Source: Anaeramoeba ignava (taxonomy: Eukaryota > Metamonada > Anaeramoebidae). From it: a stretch of 64,000 bases of DNA. The translations under genes and the position numbers were made by a program. Below the pieces are notes generated by a model that was given only the letters and a program-made list of their open reading frames with translations, ran no database searches and had not been told where the DNA came from. The stretch is from assembly GCA_028826165.1 (NCBI GenBank), contig JAPDFW010000099.1, forward strand, positions 62,001-126,000, read 5' to 3'. This document shows positions 32,836-43,694 of this stretch, in pieces. Within the stretch, counting starts at the first letter, position 1, and every line of letters starts with the position of its first letter.

Positions 32836-33026
32836 TAAAAATTTTAAATAAAGAAACTATTCTAAATTATTCTTTATTTCCCAAAAAAATATCTTCTTTT
32901 AAAAAAGCAAAAAAAAAAAAAATGAACCAATCATGATTGTATTTAGATTTGATTTTATCAAACAAATACAACTAATCAACCAATAAGTTTGAAGAAAGTG
33001 TAAAAAAAAAAAGGAGCAAATGAGGA

Positions 33027-34296
33027 TCAATCCCACAAATAAACTCTTTGTTGCAAAAAATCATAAACTTTCCATTTCAAATCTTGTTCATCAAGAATCA
33101 AAGAAATAATATAAGTTGCATTTAAAACAAAATATTTAGAATCAGAATTTTGTGAATTTTTTTGGTTTTTGGTCTTCATTTTATGGATTTCATCCGCAGT
33201 GAAAATAAAGGTCAAAAGCGGCTGTTTATTTTCCATTGTTGCAGAATAAAACTCAAGATTGCGGAAATCCATTATTTTTTTTTGCAAAATTTTTCCCGAT
33301 TTCTTTTCGGATTCAATAAACGATTTGACAATATTTTTTCCTCGTTCAGAAAGCAAATCCTTAATTGGAACGAGATTATAATCCAAAAAATGGTTGATAA
33401 ATCGAGGAAGAATTTGGCTTTCAAATTGATCCATAAACACTTCAATTCTAAAATTTGGATGATATTTTCTGATATACTTCAAACTAACAGCAATATCATT
33501 TTCGCGCAAAATAAACCTGCTTGATTTCCTTATTACAGCGCGCATTTCTGATGGAATTCTTATAAAATACTTGATTAATTTTGAATAAATTTTTTCAGAC
33601 TTTTCCAATTTGTAGAAAATATTATTTTTGATCCAAATTCCAGTTGGTTGCGGTATTTTCATTAATCCGCCTGTTTTTTCTTTCACAACAACATCTTGCG
33701 AGTAATTATTGCCGAATATTTGTTGTTGTTCTCGATCCAAATCTTGAGAAATTAAAACAAACAATTTGGATACTGACGTCGATATTGGATTGTGAAATAT
33801 CACTTTCGAAGTCATATTTGTTAATGCAAGTGGAACTCGAATTAAAAGCGAGTTTTTCTCTCTCGCAATTTTTATGCGCGTCGATATAAAGTCGATGGGT
33901 ATGTTTATGATTTTCAGTGACTGTTTACTTGCAAATTGAATTGGAGTTAAAATTATTTTTTTTGATTCGTTAATTCCTTTTGTCACTAAATTGCTCGCTT
34001 TTTTGATCGCTTTCACTGTTTTTCTTTGCTTGAATTTCTTTAATTGTGTTTGTATCTCTTCATCCTAAACAAAGAAGTTTTTTTTTTCAGTTAAAAATTC
34101 ATTTAAATTTTCACTTGAAAATTTTTTGTTTTTTTTTTTTTACTTTTTCAATTTTTCTTTCAATTTTGCTCATTAATCCTGACCACATTGTAATATTTCT
34201 TACTTGTATTTCTTGTCCAGATAAATTGAGTGTTGTAAAAATATGGAGTGATTGATATTTAACTGCGATATTTGAAGATAAACTGAAAAAAGTCAT
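33027..34296 (-). CDS. TIM44: TIM44 subunit of the mitochondrial import motor, two exons
   Basis: Exons 34144-34296 and 33027-34064 join in phase 0 (GAA-AAA | GAT-GAA) to 396 residues. The C-terminal 150 residues fit the Tim44 domain: LKYIRKYHPNFRIEVFMDQF, ESQILPRFINHFLDYNLVPI, KDLLSERG, MDFRNLEFYSATM, PLLTFIFTADEIHKMK, and the ending WKVYDFLQQRVYLWD. Upstream is a basic helical segment (KKASNLVTKGINESKKI). Tim44 tethers mtHsp70 to the TIM23 channel on the matrix side, so the cell has a mitochondrion or a derived organelle with this motor. The first exon (MTFFSLSSNIAVKYQS...) may include the targeting presequence. The coding sequence is less A/T-biased than the BTB genes, suggesting old conserved sequence. 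Confidence 0.8.
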
Positions 34297-34373
34297 TTTA
34301 TATTATTTTAAAAATTAAAAAAAAATAAAAAATTTTTTTCATTTTTTTTCATTTTTTTTAAAAAAAATTTTTA

Positions 34374-34656
34374 ATGGTATTTTTTTTTTCTTTCAAGAAA
34401 TTTTTGAGTTTATTTTATTTTGTATTTATTTCTTTGTTTATTTTAGGATTTTTTCGGTCAATATTATGCATATTTGTTTTTTCGATTGATTGTTATTATT
34501 GGTTCTTTATTAGGAATTTTAATAGGATTTTTAATACAAAGTTATAAAGCAACTATTTATATTTATATAGGTTCAATATTTTTAGCTGGTTTATTATGTT
34601 CTCCTAATTGGCCAATTTGGAATAAACATCCTTTAAATTTCAAAAAGAAGAATTAA
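34374..34656 (+). CDS. SPCS1: Signal peptidase complex subunit 1 (SPC12), first coding exon is ATG only
   Basis: Exon 1 is the start codon itself (34374-34376). The intron 34377-34446 runs GTATTT...TTTTAG, and exon 2 is 34447-34656. The joined protein of 69-70 residues begins MDFFGQYYAYLFF, matching the conserved MDYKGQ-type start of SPC12. Two hydrophobic spans follow (LIVIIGSLLGILIGFLI and ATIYIYIGSIFLAGLLC), then the signature PNWPIWNKHPLNF and a short basic tail. SPC12 is a two-span ER membrane subunit flanking the signal peptidase catalytic core. Without splicing, the frame from 34374 is also open but gives a hydrophobic F/L tract not seen in the family. TIM44 lies 77 bases away, divergent. 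Confidence 0.85.
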
Positions 34657-35231
34657 ACTCACAATTTAAAAAAGAAATTTAATAAGAAATTCAAAAATAA
34701 AATTTAAAATAATTTAATAAGAAATTCAATAAGAAATTTAAAAATAAAATTTAAAAATAAAATTTAATAAAAATGAAATTTAAAATGAAATTCAAAAATG
34801 AAATTCAAAATTCAAAAGAAATTCAAAAATGAAATTTAAGAAAAAAAAAAATTTAAAATAAAAAAAATTTAAAAGAAATTTAAAAAGAAATTTAAAATAA
34901 AAGAAGAATTTAAAAAATGAAATTTAAAATAAAATTCAATAAGAAATTCAAAAAGAAATTTAAAATAATTTAATAAGAAATTTAAAATAATTTCAAAAAT
35001 AAAATTTAAAAATGAAATTCAAAAAGAAAATTTAAAAAAAAATTTAAAATAATTTAAAAGAAAAATTAAAATTTAAAATGAAATTCAAAATAACATTTAA
35101 AATGAAATTCAAAAAGAAATTCAAAATAAAATTTAAAAAGAAATTCAAATTAAAATTTAAAATGAAATTCAAAATAAAATTCAAAAATAAAATTTAAATT
35201 AAATCCAAAAAAGAAATTTTCATTTTCAAAT
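34657..35231. repeat. AAATTCAAAAA / AAATTTAAAATAA spacer
   Basis: Degenerate short units (GAAATTCAAAAA, AAATTTAAAATAA) between the SPC12 stop and the 3' end of BTB gene G. No open frame or recognisable motif. Confidence 0.75.
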
Positions 35232-36942
35232 TCAAATAACAAAATAACACTCAATTTCTTCTACAAAAAATTGTCCATCACAACCTGCTAAATAATTCTT
35301 TGACTCTTGAGAAATAAACTCTATTCCATCAGGTAAACAATAACGAGATCCAAATAATCTTGCTTGACCAGTTTTCAAATCAGAAGAATTAATAGAAAAA
35401 TCTCCAAAATCAGGTCCAGAATCAGAAGGAGAACGAACTAATTCTTTTGATTTCTTGCTACTTGAAAATTTTCCAAAAGAATTTCCTTTCAAATTTTTCA
35501 AACTAAATAAAAAAGCATTTTCATCAAAAATCCATTTCTTTTTGGATTTAGGAATAAATCCAATTTGAGTAAATCCTCCAAAAATAAAATTATCTTTTGT
35601 TTTGATAATAATTAATGTTTTTCCTTTATTATCCACAAATTCATGCCATTTTTCACAATCAAATCCATCTCTTTTAGCTGAATATCCTAGTTTCATTTTG
35701 TAAAAGAATTCCTTATCATTTATCCATTTTTTCAATTTCTTCACATAAACATCTTCAATAATTATAATTGATTCTCTAAAAGGTGAACTCATTATGTTTT
35801 TAGATTTTTGTAAAATTAAACTTTCTTTTATTGATTTTAATTCTTCTTTTTCTTTTTTCTTCTCATTTTCTTTTTGCTTTTTTTCTGGATAATAAGGAAG
35901 CATTTCTTGTATTTCTTGATTCTTTTCCTCAAGTTGCAATTTCAAATTTTTGATTTCTGTTTCCAAACTTTGATTTTTTTTGATCCACTTTTTGGAAATT
36001 TTTTTTTGGGAATTTTTTTGTTTTTGATCTTTTTCTTCAATTAATGTTGTTAAATTTTGAATTTTTTCATCTTTTTGTTGGATTTCTTTTTCCAAAGTTT
36101 CAATCTTTTCAATTTTTTGTTTGTTTTGATTTTTGTTGATTATTTTTTCCATTTTTTGTAAATATGAAAAAGGAAGAAATTGTGAGAAAAATGAAGATTT
36201 TTTTAATTTTCTGAAATTAGATTCATCCATCAAAGTTTTTGAAACTTGGGAAATAAATTTTTGAACCAATCGTTTTGTTTCCATTTCTTTACATGGAGTA
36301 GATTGATTAGAGGAGTCTATTTTGTGTTGGATCCATTGCTGAATCATTTGGTAAAAATGGAAAAGTGAAGTTTTGATTTTTGGTGATTTTGAATTGAATA
36401 ATTTTATCAAGATCTTCTTCTTCTAATTCTAAAAAGGATTTCTTTTTTTTCAAATAGGAAAAATGAGTATCGATCAAATCAAGACATTTCTTGTTGATCT
36501 CAGTTGATTGAATGGAGTCATTTTGGTGGAAAATATGGCAAACATTTGATTTGGATAATTTTTGGATAATTTTCATTTCCAAAAAAGAAGAAAGAAAATC
36601 GAGTTGAAAATGATTAGCAATCAATAAAAGTGGAACCAAATCAACATTTTCATTTAAAGTGATTTTTCCTGTGTAAATATAATTGATAACCCATTCCATT
36701 GTGGTTTTTTCTGTGTTTGGAAAGTAAATTTCTGAAGATTCTTCTTGATTTAAAAACATTTTGAAAAATTCACTTCGAGATGTTAAAATTATTTTGTGAG
36801 CTTTGATTTCTGTTTTTGTTTCTCCTTTCCCAACCCAAATGGATATATCTTCGTATTTTTGTATTTTAAGGATTTTTTGGAAGTTTTTGTGTAATATTTT
36901 TGTTGCTTCTTTTTGGTTATTTTTGTTAATATTTTTATTCAT
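35232..36942 (-). CDS. BTB, BACK, coiled-coil, TLDc protein (gene G), one frame break
   Basis: BTB (YEDISIWVGKGETKTEIKAH, IILTSRSEFFKMFLNQEE, INYIYTGKITL; residues about 25-125) and a BACK-like region (SIQSTEINKKCLDLIDTHF) are in the first frame. Then come WIQHK, a coiled coil (EKIETLEKEIQQKDEKIQNL and on) and TLDc (LKKWINDKEFF, EKWHEFVDNKGKTLIIIKTK, FIFGGFTQIGF, YLAGCDGQFFVEEIECYFVI) in the second. The frames switch at the A4 run 36361-36364 (TTTT on the coding strand); one base fewer joins FKITKNQNFTF to HFYQMIQQWIQHK. The architecture resembles array copy D (BTB-coil-TLDc) rather than B, C, E or F. I start at MNKNINKNN, 18-20 bases from the TTTTTTC-type element; an upstream Met adds only MKIFIFSLSK. 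Confidence 0.7.
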
Positions 36943-36969
36943 TTTTGAGAGAGAAAAAATGAAAATTTT

Positions 36970-39170
36970 CAAACAAAATTGAATATAAATTAATAATGAA
37001 ATTAATTTAAAATTTATTTTTATTAATAATTATTAATTTAATTTAATTAAAAATAAATTAAAATTTAAATAAAAAAATTGGATAAAATATTAATAAATAA
37101 AATATAGATAAAATTAAATATAATTTAATAATAAATTAATTATAAAATTAATTTAAAATTTATTTTTATTAATAATTATTAATTAAATTTAATTAAAAAT
37201 AAAAATTAAAAATTTAAATAAAAATTAAATAAAAATATTAATAAATAAAATATAAATAAAATTGAATATAATTTAATAATAAATTAATTATGAAATTAAT
37301 TTAAAATTTATTTTTATTAATAATTATTAATTAAATTTAATTAAAAATAAATTAAAATTTAAATAAAAATTAGATAAAATATTAATAAATAAAAATAAAG
37401 ATAAAATTGAATATAATTGAATAATAAATTAATTATGAAATTAATCTAAAATTTATTTTTATTAATAATTATTAATTTAATTTAATTAAAAATAAATTAA
37501 AATTTAAATAAAAATTGAATAAAATATTAATAAATAAAATATAAATAAAATTGATTAAAATTTAATAATAAATTAATAATAAAATTAATTTAAAATTTAT
37601 TTTTATTAATAATTATTAATTAAATTTAATTAAAAATAAATTAAAATTTAAATAAAAAATTAGATAAAATATTAATAAATAAAATATAAATAAAATTGAA
37701 TATAATTTAATAATAAATTAATTATGAAATTAATTTAAAATTTGTTTTTATTAATAATTATTAATTAAATTTAATTAAAAATAAATTAAAATTTAAATAA
37801 AAAAATTAGATAAAATATTAATAAATAAAAATATAAATAAAATTAAATATAATTTAATAATAAATTAATAATGAAATTAATTTAAAATTTTATTTTTATT
37901 AATAATTATTAATTAAATTTAATTAAAAATAAATTAAAATTTAAATAAAAAAATTAGATAAAATATTAATAAATAAAATATAAATAAAATTGAATATAAT
38001 TTAATAATAAATTAATTATAAAATTAATTTAAAACTTATTTTTATTAATAATTATTAATTTAATTTAATTAAAAATAAATTAAAATTGAAAAATAAAAAT
38101 TAGATAAAATATTAATAAATAAAATATAGATAAAATTGAATATAATTTAATATAAATTAATTATAAAATTAATTTAAAATTTATTTTTATTAATAATTAT
38201 TAATTTAATTTAATTAAAAATAAATTAAAATTTAAATAAAAAAATTAGATAAAATATTAATAAATAAAATATAAATAAAATTGAATATAATTTAATAATA
38301 AATTAATTATAAAATTAATTTAAAATTTATTTTTATTTTTTAAATTTAATTAAAAATAAATTAAAATTTTAAAAATTTAATAAAAAATAAATTAAAATTT
38401 AAATAAAAATTGAATAAAATATAAATAAAAATAAAAAAAATATAAATAAAATTGAATATAATTTTAATAATAAATTAAATTAAAAAATTAATTTAAAATA
38501 TTTTTATAAATAAAATTAATTAATTAAATTTAATTAAAAATAAATTCTAAAATTTAAATTAAAAAATTAATTTTAAAATATTTTTATAAATAAAATTAAT
38601 TAATTAAATTTAATTAAAAATAAATTAAAATTTAAATAAAAATTTGGAATAAAATATTAATAAATAAAATATAATAAAATTAAATATAATTTAATAATAA
38701 ATTAATTATAAAATTAATCTAAAATTTATTTTTATGAAAATTTTGATTTTTAATTAAAAATAAAATTAAAATTTAAATAAAAATTAGATAAAATATTAAT
38801 AAATAAAATATAAATAAAATTGAATATAATTTAATAATAAATTAATTATAAAATTAATCTAAAATTTATTTTTATTAATAATTATTAATTTAATTTAATT
38901 AAAAATAAATTAAAATTTAAATAAAAAAATTGAATAAAATATTAATAAATAAAATATAAATAAAATTGAATATAATTGAATAATAAATTAATTATAAAAT
39001 TAATTTAAAATTTATTTTTATGAAAATTTTGATTTTTTTAATTGAAAATAAAAAAGAGATAAAACTCTATTTTAAAAAAAATTAAATATATAAATAAAAA
39101 AATATAAAAGAAAAAAAAATAAATAAAAAATTATTTTTATTTTTTATTTTTTATTTTTTAAAATTATTTT
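36970..39170. repeat. Satellite array of about 146-bp period, ten or more copies
   Basis: The motif ATTAATAATTATTAAT recurs at 37022, 37168, 37316, 37461, 37605, 37750, 37898, 38044, 38189 and 38874 (degenerate copies in between). Spacings in the regular part are 144-148 bases. Each unit continues through AAAATTTAAATAAAAA, GATAAAATATTAATAAATAAAATATA and TTTAATAATAAATTAATTAT. It contains no G+C-rich segment and no coding sequence. It lies between divergent genes G and Ras. Confidence 0.9.
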
Positions 39171-39197
39171 TCTTTAAAAAAACAAAAACAAAAACAA

Positions 39198-39788
39198 ATG
39201 ACTGAATATAAATTAGTAGTTGTAGGAGGAGGAGGAGTAGGAAAATCTGCATTAACAATTCAATTAGTACAATCACACTTTGTAGATGAATATGATCCAA
39301 CAATTGAAGATTCATATCGAAGACAAGTAGAAATTGATGAAGAAATCTGTTTATTAGACATATTAGACACAGCAGGACAAGAAGAATATTCAGCAATGCG
39401 AGATTCATATATGAGATCAGGAGAAGGATTTCTAATTGTATTTGCAATCAACTCAAGAAACTCTTTTGATGAAGTTTCTGTTTTTAAAGAGCAAATTTGC
39501 AGAGTTAAAGATTCTGACCATGTTCCTATGATTATTGTTGGTAATAAATCTGATCTTGAAAATGAAAGACAAGTTTCTTCTGGTGAAGGTCAAGATCTCG
39601 CTAAAACTTTCGGTTGTCCTTATATTGAAACTTCTGCTAAAACTAGAATTAATGTTGAAGAAGCTTTCTTTGGTTTGGTTAGAGAAATTAGAAAAGTTAA
39701 ATTCGGTAAAACTGATGATAAAAATACTGGAAAAACAACTAAAACTAAGAAAAAGAGAAAATTATTTGGAAAATGCTCTTTAATGTGA
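39198..39788 (+). CDS. ras: Ras GTPase
   Basis: An intact single-exon protein of 196 residues. It has the P-loop GGGGVGKS (residues 10-17; Gly at the positions equivalent to human 12 and 13, Gly instead of Ala at 11), switch [11 protein letters not shown], the [13 protein letters not shown] switch II with Gln61, NKSD and ETSAK nucleotide-binding motifs, a basic tail (KTKKKRK) and a C-terminal CSLM CAAX box predicting farnesylation. It is a signalling Ras of the H/K/N-Ras and Dictyostelium RasG/RasD type. It ends in TGA. The third codon positions and G+C are higher than in neighbouring BTB genes, as expected for a highly expressed, conserved gene. It lacks the TTTTTCATTTTT element seen at most other genes; AAACAAAAACAAAAACAA precedes the start. 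Confidence 0.95.
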   Translation: MTEYKLVVVGGGGVGKSALTIQLVQSHFVDEYDPTIEDSYRRQVEIDEEICLLDILDTAGQEEYSAMRDSYMRSGEGFLIVFAINSRNSFDEVSVFKEQICRVKDSDHVPMIIVGNKSDLENERQVSSGEGQDLAKTFGCPYIETSAKTRINVEEAFFGLVREIRKVKFGKTDDKNTGKTTKTKKKRKLFGKCSLM

Positions 39789-40010
39789 ATTGATTTTATT
39801 TTCTTCTTTTGTTCCACTTTTTTTCAAATCAATTCTTTTTCTTTTTTCTTTTTTGAATTGTTTTTTTTTTTCTTCAATAAATTAATATTTTGCATTTCAA
39901 TTCTAATTTTTTAATTTTATTTCAATTTATTTCATTTCATGTTTTTGGTTTTTTATATTTATTTTTAATTTCATTTCAATTTCATGTTTTTTATATTTAT
40001 TTTTAATTTT

Positions 40011-40302
40011 CAAGATCTTGCTAAAACTAGAATTAATGTTGAAGAAGCTTTCTTTGGTTTGGTTAGAGAAATTAGAAAAGTTAAATTCGGTAAAACTGAT
40101 GATAAAAATACTGGAAAAACTACTAAAACTAAGAAAAAGAGAAAATTATTTGGAAAATGCTCTTTAATGTGAATTGATTTTATTTTCTTCTTTTGTTCCA
40201 CTTTTTTTCAAATCAATTCTTTTTCTTTTTTCTTTTTTGAATTGTTTTTTTTTTTCTTCAATAAATTAATATTTTGCATTTCAATTCTAATTTTTTAATT
40301 TT
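40011..40302 (+). pseudogene. Partial duplicate of the Ras 3' end and 3' flank
   Basis: 40011-40302 is nearly identical to 39591-39920: the last third of Ras through CSLM and TGA plus about 130 bases of 3' flank. The copy lacks 36 bases of the original, the interval between two direct GCTAAAACT repeats (39600 and 39636), so [21 protein letters not shown] became QDLAKTRIN. It has no P-loop or switch regions and cannot encode a GTPase. Confidence 0.9.
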
Positions 40303-40340
40303 TTCATTTTTTAATTTTATTTCATTTTTTCATTTCTAAA

Positions 40341-41813
40341 ATGACAACTTATTTAAATTTAGAAAAACTTTCAAATGATTTAAAAAATTTATTTCAAAAT
40401 CAAAATCAAAATGAAAAAGAAAAAGAAAGTTATTTTGATTTTGAAATAATTTGTGAACAAAATAAAACTTCATTTAAAACTCATAAATCAATTCTTTCTT
40501 CAAGAAGTCAATATTTTAAATCTCTTTTTAAATCTAAAATGAAAGAATATCAAGAAAATAAATTAATTCTAAAAGATGTTTCAAGTTCAATTCTATCTTC
40601 AATTTTGAATTATGTTTATTCAGGAAAAATTGAAATTAATTCAGAAAATGCAATTCAAATTTTAATTTTTTCATCAAAATATTTAATTGATGAATTAATT
40701 AATGTTTCTTCAAAATTTATCAAAAAGAATTTACAAATTGAAACTATTGTTGATATTCTTAAATTATCTGATTCAATGAACTTAACTAAATTATTAGATT
40801 CTGCTTATCAATTTATTTTTGATAATTTTAATGAATTTATTAAAACTCCTTTTTTTCTTGAACTTGAAGAAAATCATTTAAATTCAATATTATCAAATGG
40901 TGAAATCCAAATAAATGAATTTGAACTTTTTCAATCAATAATCAAATGGGGAAAACATAAATCAAATATTAATCAAGAAAAAGAAAATGAAAAACTTGAA
41001 AAAAAAGAAAAAGAAAAAATTCAAGATCAAATTTCAAATATTATTGATAAAATCAGATTTATTGATTTCTCAAATAAAGAACTTGCAGATACTTTGAAAG
41101 AAGAATTAATTCCAAATGAAATTTCACAACAATTAATTAAATTCCAAAAACTTCAAACTCAAGAAAATGAAAATGAATTAAATCAATTTATTGAAAAACA
41201 AAATTCATTAATTTTCAAATCAAGAATGAAATTTACTTCAGCAATAATTCAAGATAAAAAACAATTAAAGAAATTAAAAGAATGGATAAATGATGATGGA
41301 TTCTTTTCCAAAATGAAATTGGGATTTTCAGCAGCAAGAGATGGATTTGATTGCGAAAAATGGCATGACAAAGTTGATAATAAAGGAAAAACATTAATTA
41401 TTATCAAAACAACTGATAATTATATTTTTGGAGGATTTACTTTAATTGGATTTACAAATGATAAATCAAAATGGAAAGAAGAAGATAGAAATGAAGATGA
41501 TGGATATATAATTGATAAAAATGCATTTATTTTCTCATTAAGAAATGATAAAAATGATCGAAAACCTGAGAAATTTTCAATTCAAAAAGGAAAAGAGGAA
41601 AATGCAATCGGATATTATTATTCAGCTTGTGGTCCAGTTTTTGGAGTTGAAGATTTTGCTTTAGAATCTGATTTACAAACGGGAAATTCGGATTTTGGAA
41701 ATACTTATAATCTTCCTAAAGGAATCAAATTCAATTCAAATGAATCTAAAAGTTATTTAGCTGGTTCTTTTGGTGAATGGCAAGTTGAGGAATTTGAAAC
41801 TTTTTTTATTTAA
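40341..41813 (+). CDS. BTB-BACK-TLDc protein, solo copy H
   Basis: An intact 490-residue gene, 7.5 kb from the main array but of the same subfamily: MTTYLNLEKLSNDL start, shortened N/Q linker ([10 protein letters not shown]), BTB, BACK and TLDc. The TLDc is a more diverged variant (KLGFSAARDGFDCEKWHDKV, KEEDRNEDDGYIIDKNAF, SACGPVFGVEDFALESDLQT) and ends GEWQVEEFETFFI. It sits directly behind the Ras duplicate; its promoter (40300-40336) follows the copied Ras 3' flank, suggesting that the duplicated block and the BTB gene arrived here together. Confidence 0.85.
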   Translation: MTTYLNLEKLSNDLKNLFQNQNQNEKEKESYFDFEIICEQNKTSFKTHKSILSSRSQYFKSLFKSKMKEYQENKLILKDVSSSILSSILNYVYSGKIEINSENAIQILIFSSKYLIDELINVSSKFIKKNLQIETIVDILKLSDSMNLTKLLDSAYQFIFDNFNEFIKTPFFLELEENHLNSILSNGEIQINEFELFQSIIKWGKHKSNINQEKENEKLEKKEKEKIQDQISNIIDKIRFIDFSNKELADTLKEELIPNEISQQLIKFQKLQTQENENELNQFIEKQNSLIFKSRMKFTSAIIQDKKQLKKLKEWINDDGFFSKMKLGFSAARDGFDCEKWHDKVDNKGKTLIIIKTTDNYIFGGFTLIGFTNDKSKWKEEDRNEDDGYIIDKNAFIFSLRNDKNDRKPEKFSIQKGKEENAIGYYYSACGPVFGVEDFALESDLQTGNSDFGNTYNLPKGIKFNSNESKSYLAGSFGEWQVEEFETFFI

Positions 41814-42137
41814 ATAAAATTCCAATTAAAATTAAAATTTAAAATTTTAATAAATCATTTTTTTCTCTTCTTTGATCATTTTTTTCTTCTTTTTGCTTTT
41901 TCCAAATTCAATTTAAAACAGTAACTTAAAAAAAAAAATTATTTTCTTTTCTTTTTTTCTTTTAATTTTAAAATTCAAATAATAAAAATAAATAAAAATT
42001 GATTTACAAATAATTCTTAATTTAATTCTAAAAAAAAAAACAACAAAAATAAACAACATATAAAATAATATAAGCAATAGAAAATAATTTTTTATTTTTT
42101 TAATTTATATTTTTTAATTTATAAACAAAAGCAAAAA
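41814..42137. other. Spacer without recognisable features
   Basis: A 324-base A/T-rich spacer between two same-strand genes, with T-rich and A-rich runs. I see no repeat array, RNA-like island or TTTTTCATTTTT element. Confidence 0.6.
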
Positions 42138-43694
42138 ATGGAAACAATTCTTTACATTTTCATAATAATATTCAATATAATTTTGGTTAAGTCAATCCAA
42201 ACAAAAGAATCAAATTATTCATCATTAACAACAAATCCAAATTCAAATTCAAATTATCTTTGGCAAAAAATTCAATATATAAATTGGACTGGAGAATATG
42301 GACACAGTGTATCACTTAATGGGAATTTTTCAGTAGTTGGAGCACCAGGTTATCGAGATGGATTTTGGAGACAATATATATATCCTTATAAATTTGATGG
42401 TGAAATACATCATTCGAATTCTATCGCTCGAGCTCAAAATTATACACTTTTTGGATGGAGTGTTTCTGTTCATCTAAATTATTGTATTACAGGAGCTCCA
42501 GGTGAGAATCAAGTATGGATTAAAATGTGGAATGGATCATTTTGGAGTGATGATAGTAATTTTACTCAGTCTGGAGGTTTTGGATATAGTGTTTCAAATT
42601 ATAATTATACTTTTGCTGGTGGAACTAATGATACAGATCAAGTATTTGTTTACAGACATAATGGAACATATTGGAATCTCGAAGAAACTTTGGATGGCGA
42701 TCCAGGTTCAGGATTTGGAAGAAGTGTTGCAATATTTGATAGCTTTATTATTGTTGGTTCTTGTAATACTGGCAAAGTATCTTTTTATAAATATAACGGA
42801 ACAAATTGGATTCTTAACCAAAATATCAGTAAATCTGGAATAACAGATTTTGGATATAGTGTCTCAATTTATAATTATACTTTTGTTGTTGGTGCACCAC
42901 AATCAAATAAAGCTTTTGTTTACAGATATAATGGAATGTATTGGGCTCTTGAACAAAGTTTTAATGAAAATTCAACTCAAAATTTTGGGATAAGTGTTTC
43001 AATTTATAATACTTCTATTATTGTTGGTGATGATCTTTCAAACAAGGCATTTGCTTACAGACATAATGGAACATATTGGAATCTTGAAAAAATTTTGAAT
43101 GATTCTTTAGCTTCACAATTTGGATTTAGTGTTTCAGTTTCTGATCAACTTGCTATTATTTCTGATTATTCTGAACAAAAAGTATTTTGGTATCAATTTG
43201 GTTTAATAACACAAGCCGATATTTTTAATTGTTCATATTTCCTTTCAGGATTTAAATGCTATTGGAATGAAGTTCAATTTCAATCTGAATATCCATTTTT
43301 TTTGAATTACCAGATCAATTATGGATATGATTGGATTGATATTTTAACACCAATCCTTGATAATGGAGTTTATTTCCAAGAATTTAATTCAACAAATTAT
43401 GCTAATATCGATACACAGTCATCTTATTCAATTCAAATTCGAGTTTGTAGTAATTCATCAATTGATTGTTCTGATCCTTCTTCGATTTTCTATTTAACAC
43501 CAGAAAAAACAAGTTCATCATCATCATCAAACAAAACAACAATAATAATTATTTCAGTAGTTGTTCCAGTTGGAGTTATTTTAATTGTTGTTCTTTCCAT
43601 TATTTTGATTAAGAAAAGAAAGAAGGGTATCAAACAAATTATCAAACAAAAAGAAAAAGAACTTGTTGAAACAGGAGGAATTGAAGCAATTTAA
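42138..43694 (+). CDS. Integrin-alpha-like type I membrane protein with seven FG-GAP blades
   Basis: 518 residues, intact. A signal peptide (METILYIFIIIFNIILVKS) is followed by seven FG-GAP-like repeats starting near residues 52, 106, 148, 192, 238, 283 and 330 (YGHSVSLNGNFSVVGAPG, FGWSVSVHLNYCITGAPG, FGYSVSNYNYTFAGG, FGRSVAIFDSFIIVG, FGYSVSIYNYTFVVGAPQ, FGISVSIYNTSIIVG, FGFSVSVSDQLAIIS). Seven is the number of blades of an integrin-alpha propeller. An extracellular module with four Cys and an FN3-like layout follows (about 360-455), then a Ser-rich stalk, one membrane span (IIIISVVVPVGVILIVVLSIIL) and a 27-residue basic tail. The calcium-binding DxDxDG loops of integrins are not visible, nor is a GFFKR tail motif. 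It is probably a surface adhesion or receptor protein; ligand unknown. Confidence 0.75.
   Translation: METILYIFIIIFNIILVKSIQTKESNYSSLTTNPNSNSNYLWQKIQYINWTGEYGHSVSLNGNFSVVGAPGYRDGFWRQYIYPYKFDGEIHHSNSIARAQNYTLFGWSVSVHLNYCITGAPGENQVWIKMWNGSFWSDDSNFTQSGGFGYSVSNYNYTFAGGTNDTDQVFVYRHNGTYWNLEETLDGDPGSGFGRSVAIFDSFIIVGSCNTGKVSFYKYNGTNWILNQNISKSGITDFGYSVSIYNYTFVVGAPQSNKAFVYRYNGMYWALEQSFNENSTQNFGISVSIYNTSIIVGDDLSNKAFAYRHNGTYWNLEKILNDSLASQFGFSVSVSDQLAIISDYSEQKVFWYQFGLITQADIFNCSYFLSGFKCYWNEVQFQSEYPFFLNYQINYGYDWIDILTPILDNGVYFQEFNSTNYANIDTQSSYSIQIRVCSNSSIDCSDPSSIFYLTPEKTSSSSSSNKTTIIIISVVVPVGVILIVVLSIILIKKRKKGIKQIIKQKEKELVETGGIEAI

Noticed and set aside
33162-33889. Plus-strand frames opposite TIM44
   Set aside because: They are antisense shadows with no domain; the minus-strand frame carries the Tim44 domain and a phase-matched exon.
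39984-40172. A second small Ras gene
   Set aside because: It lacks the P-loop and switches and is a recent partial copy including the 3' flank of Ras.
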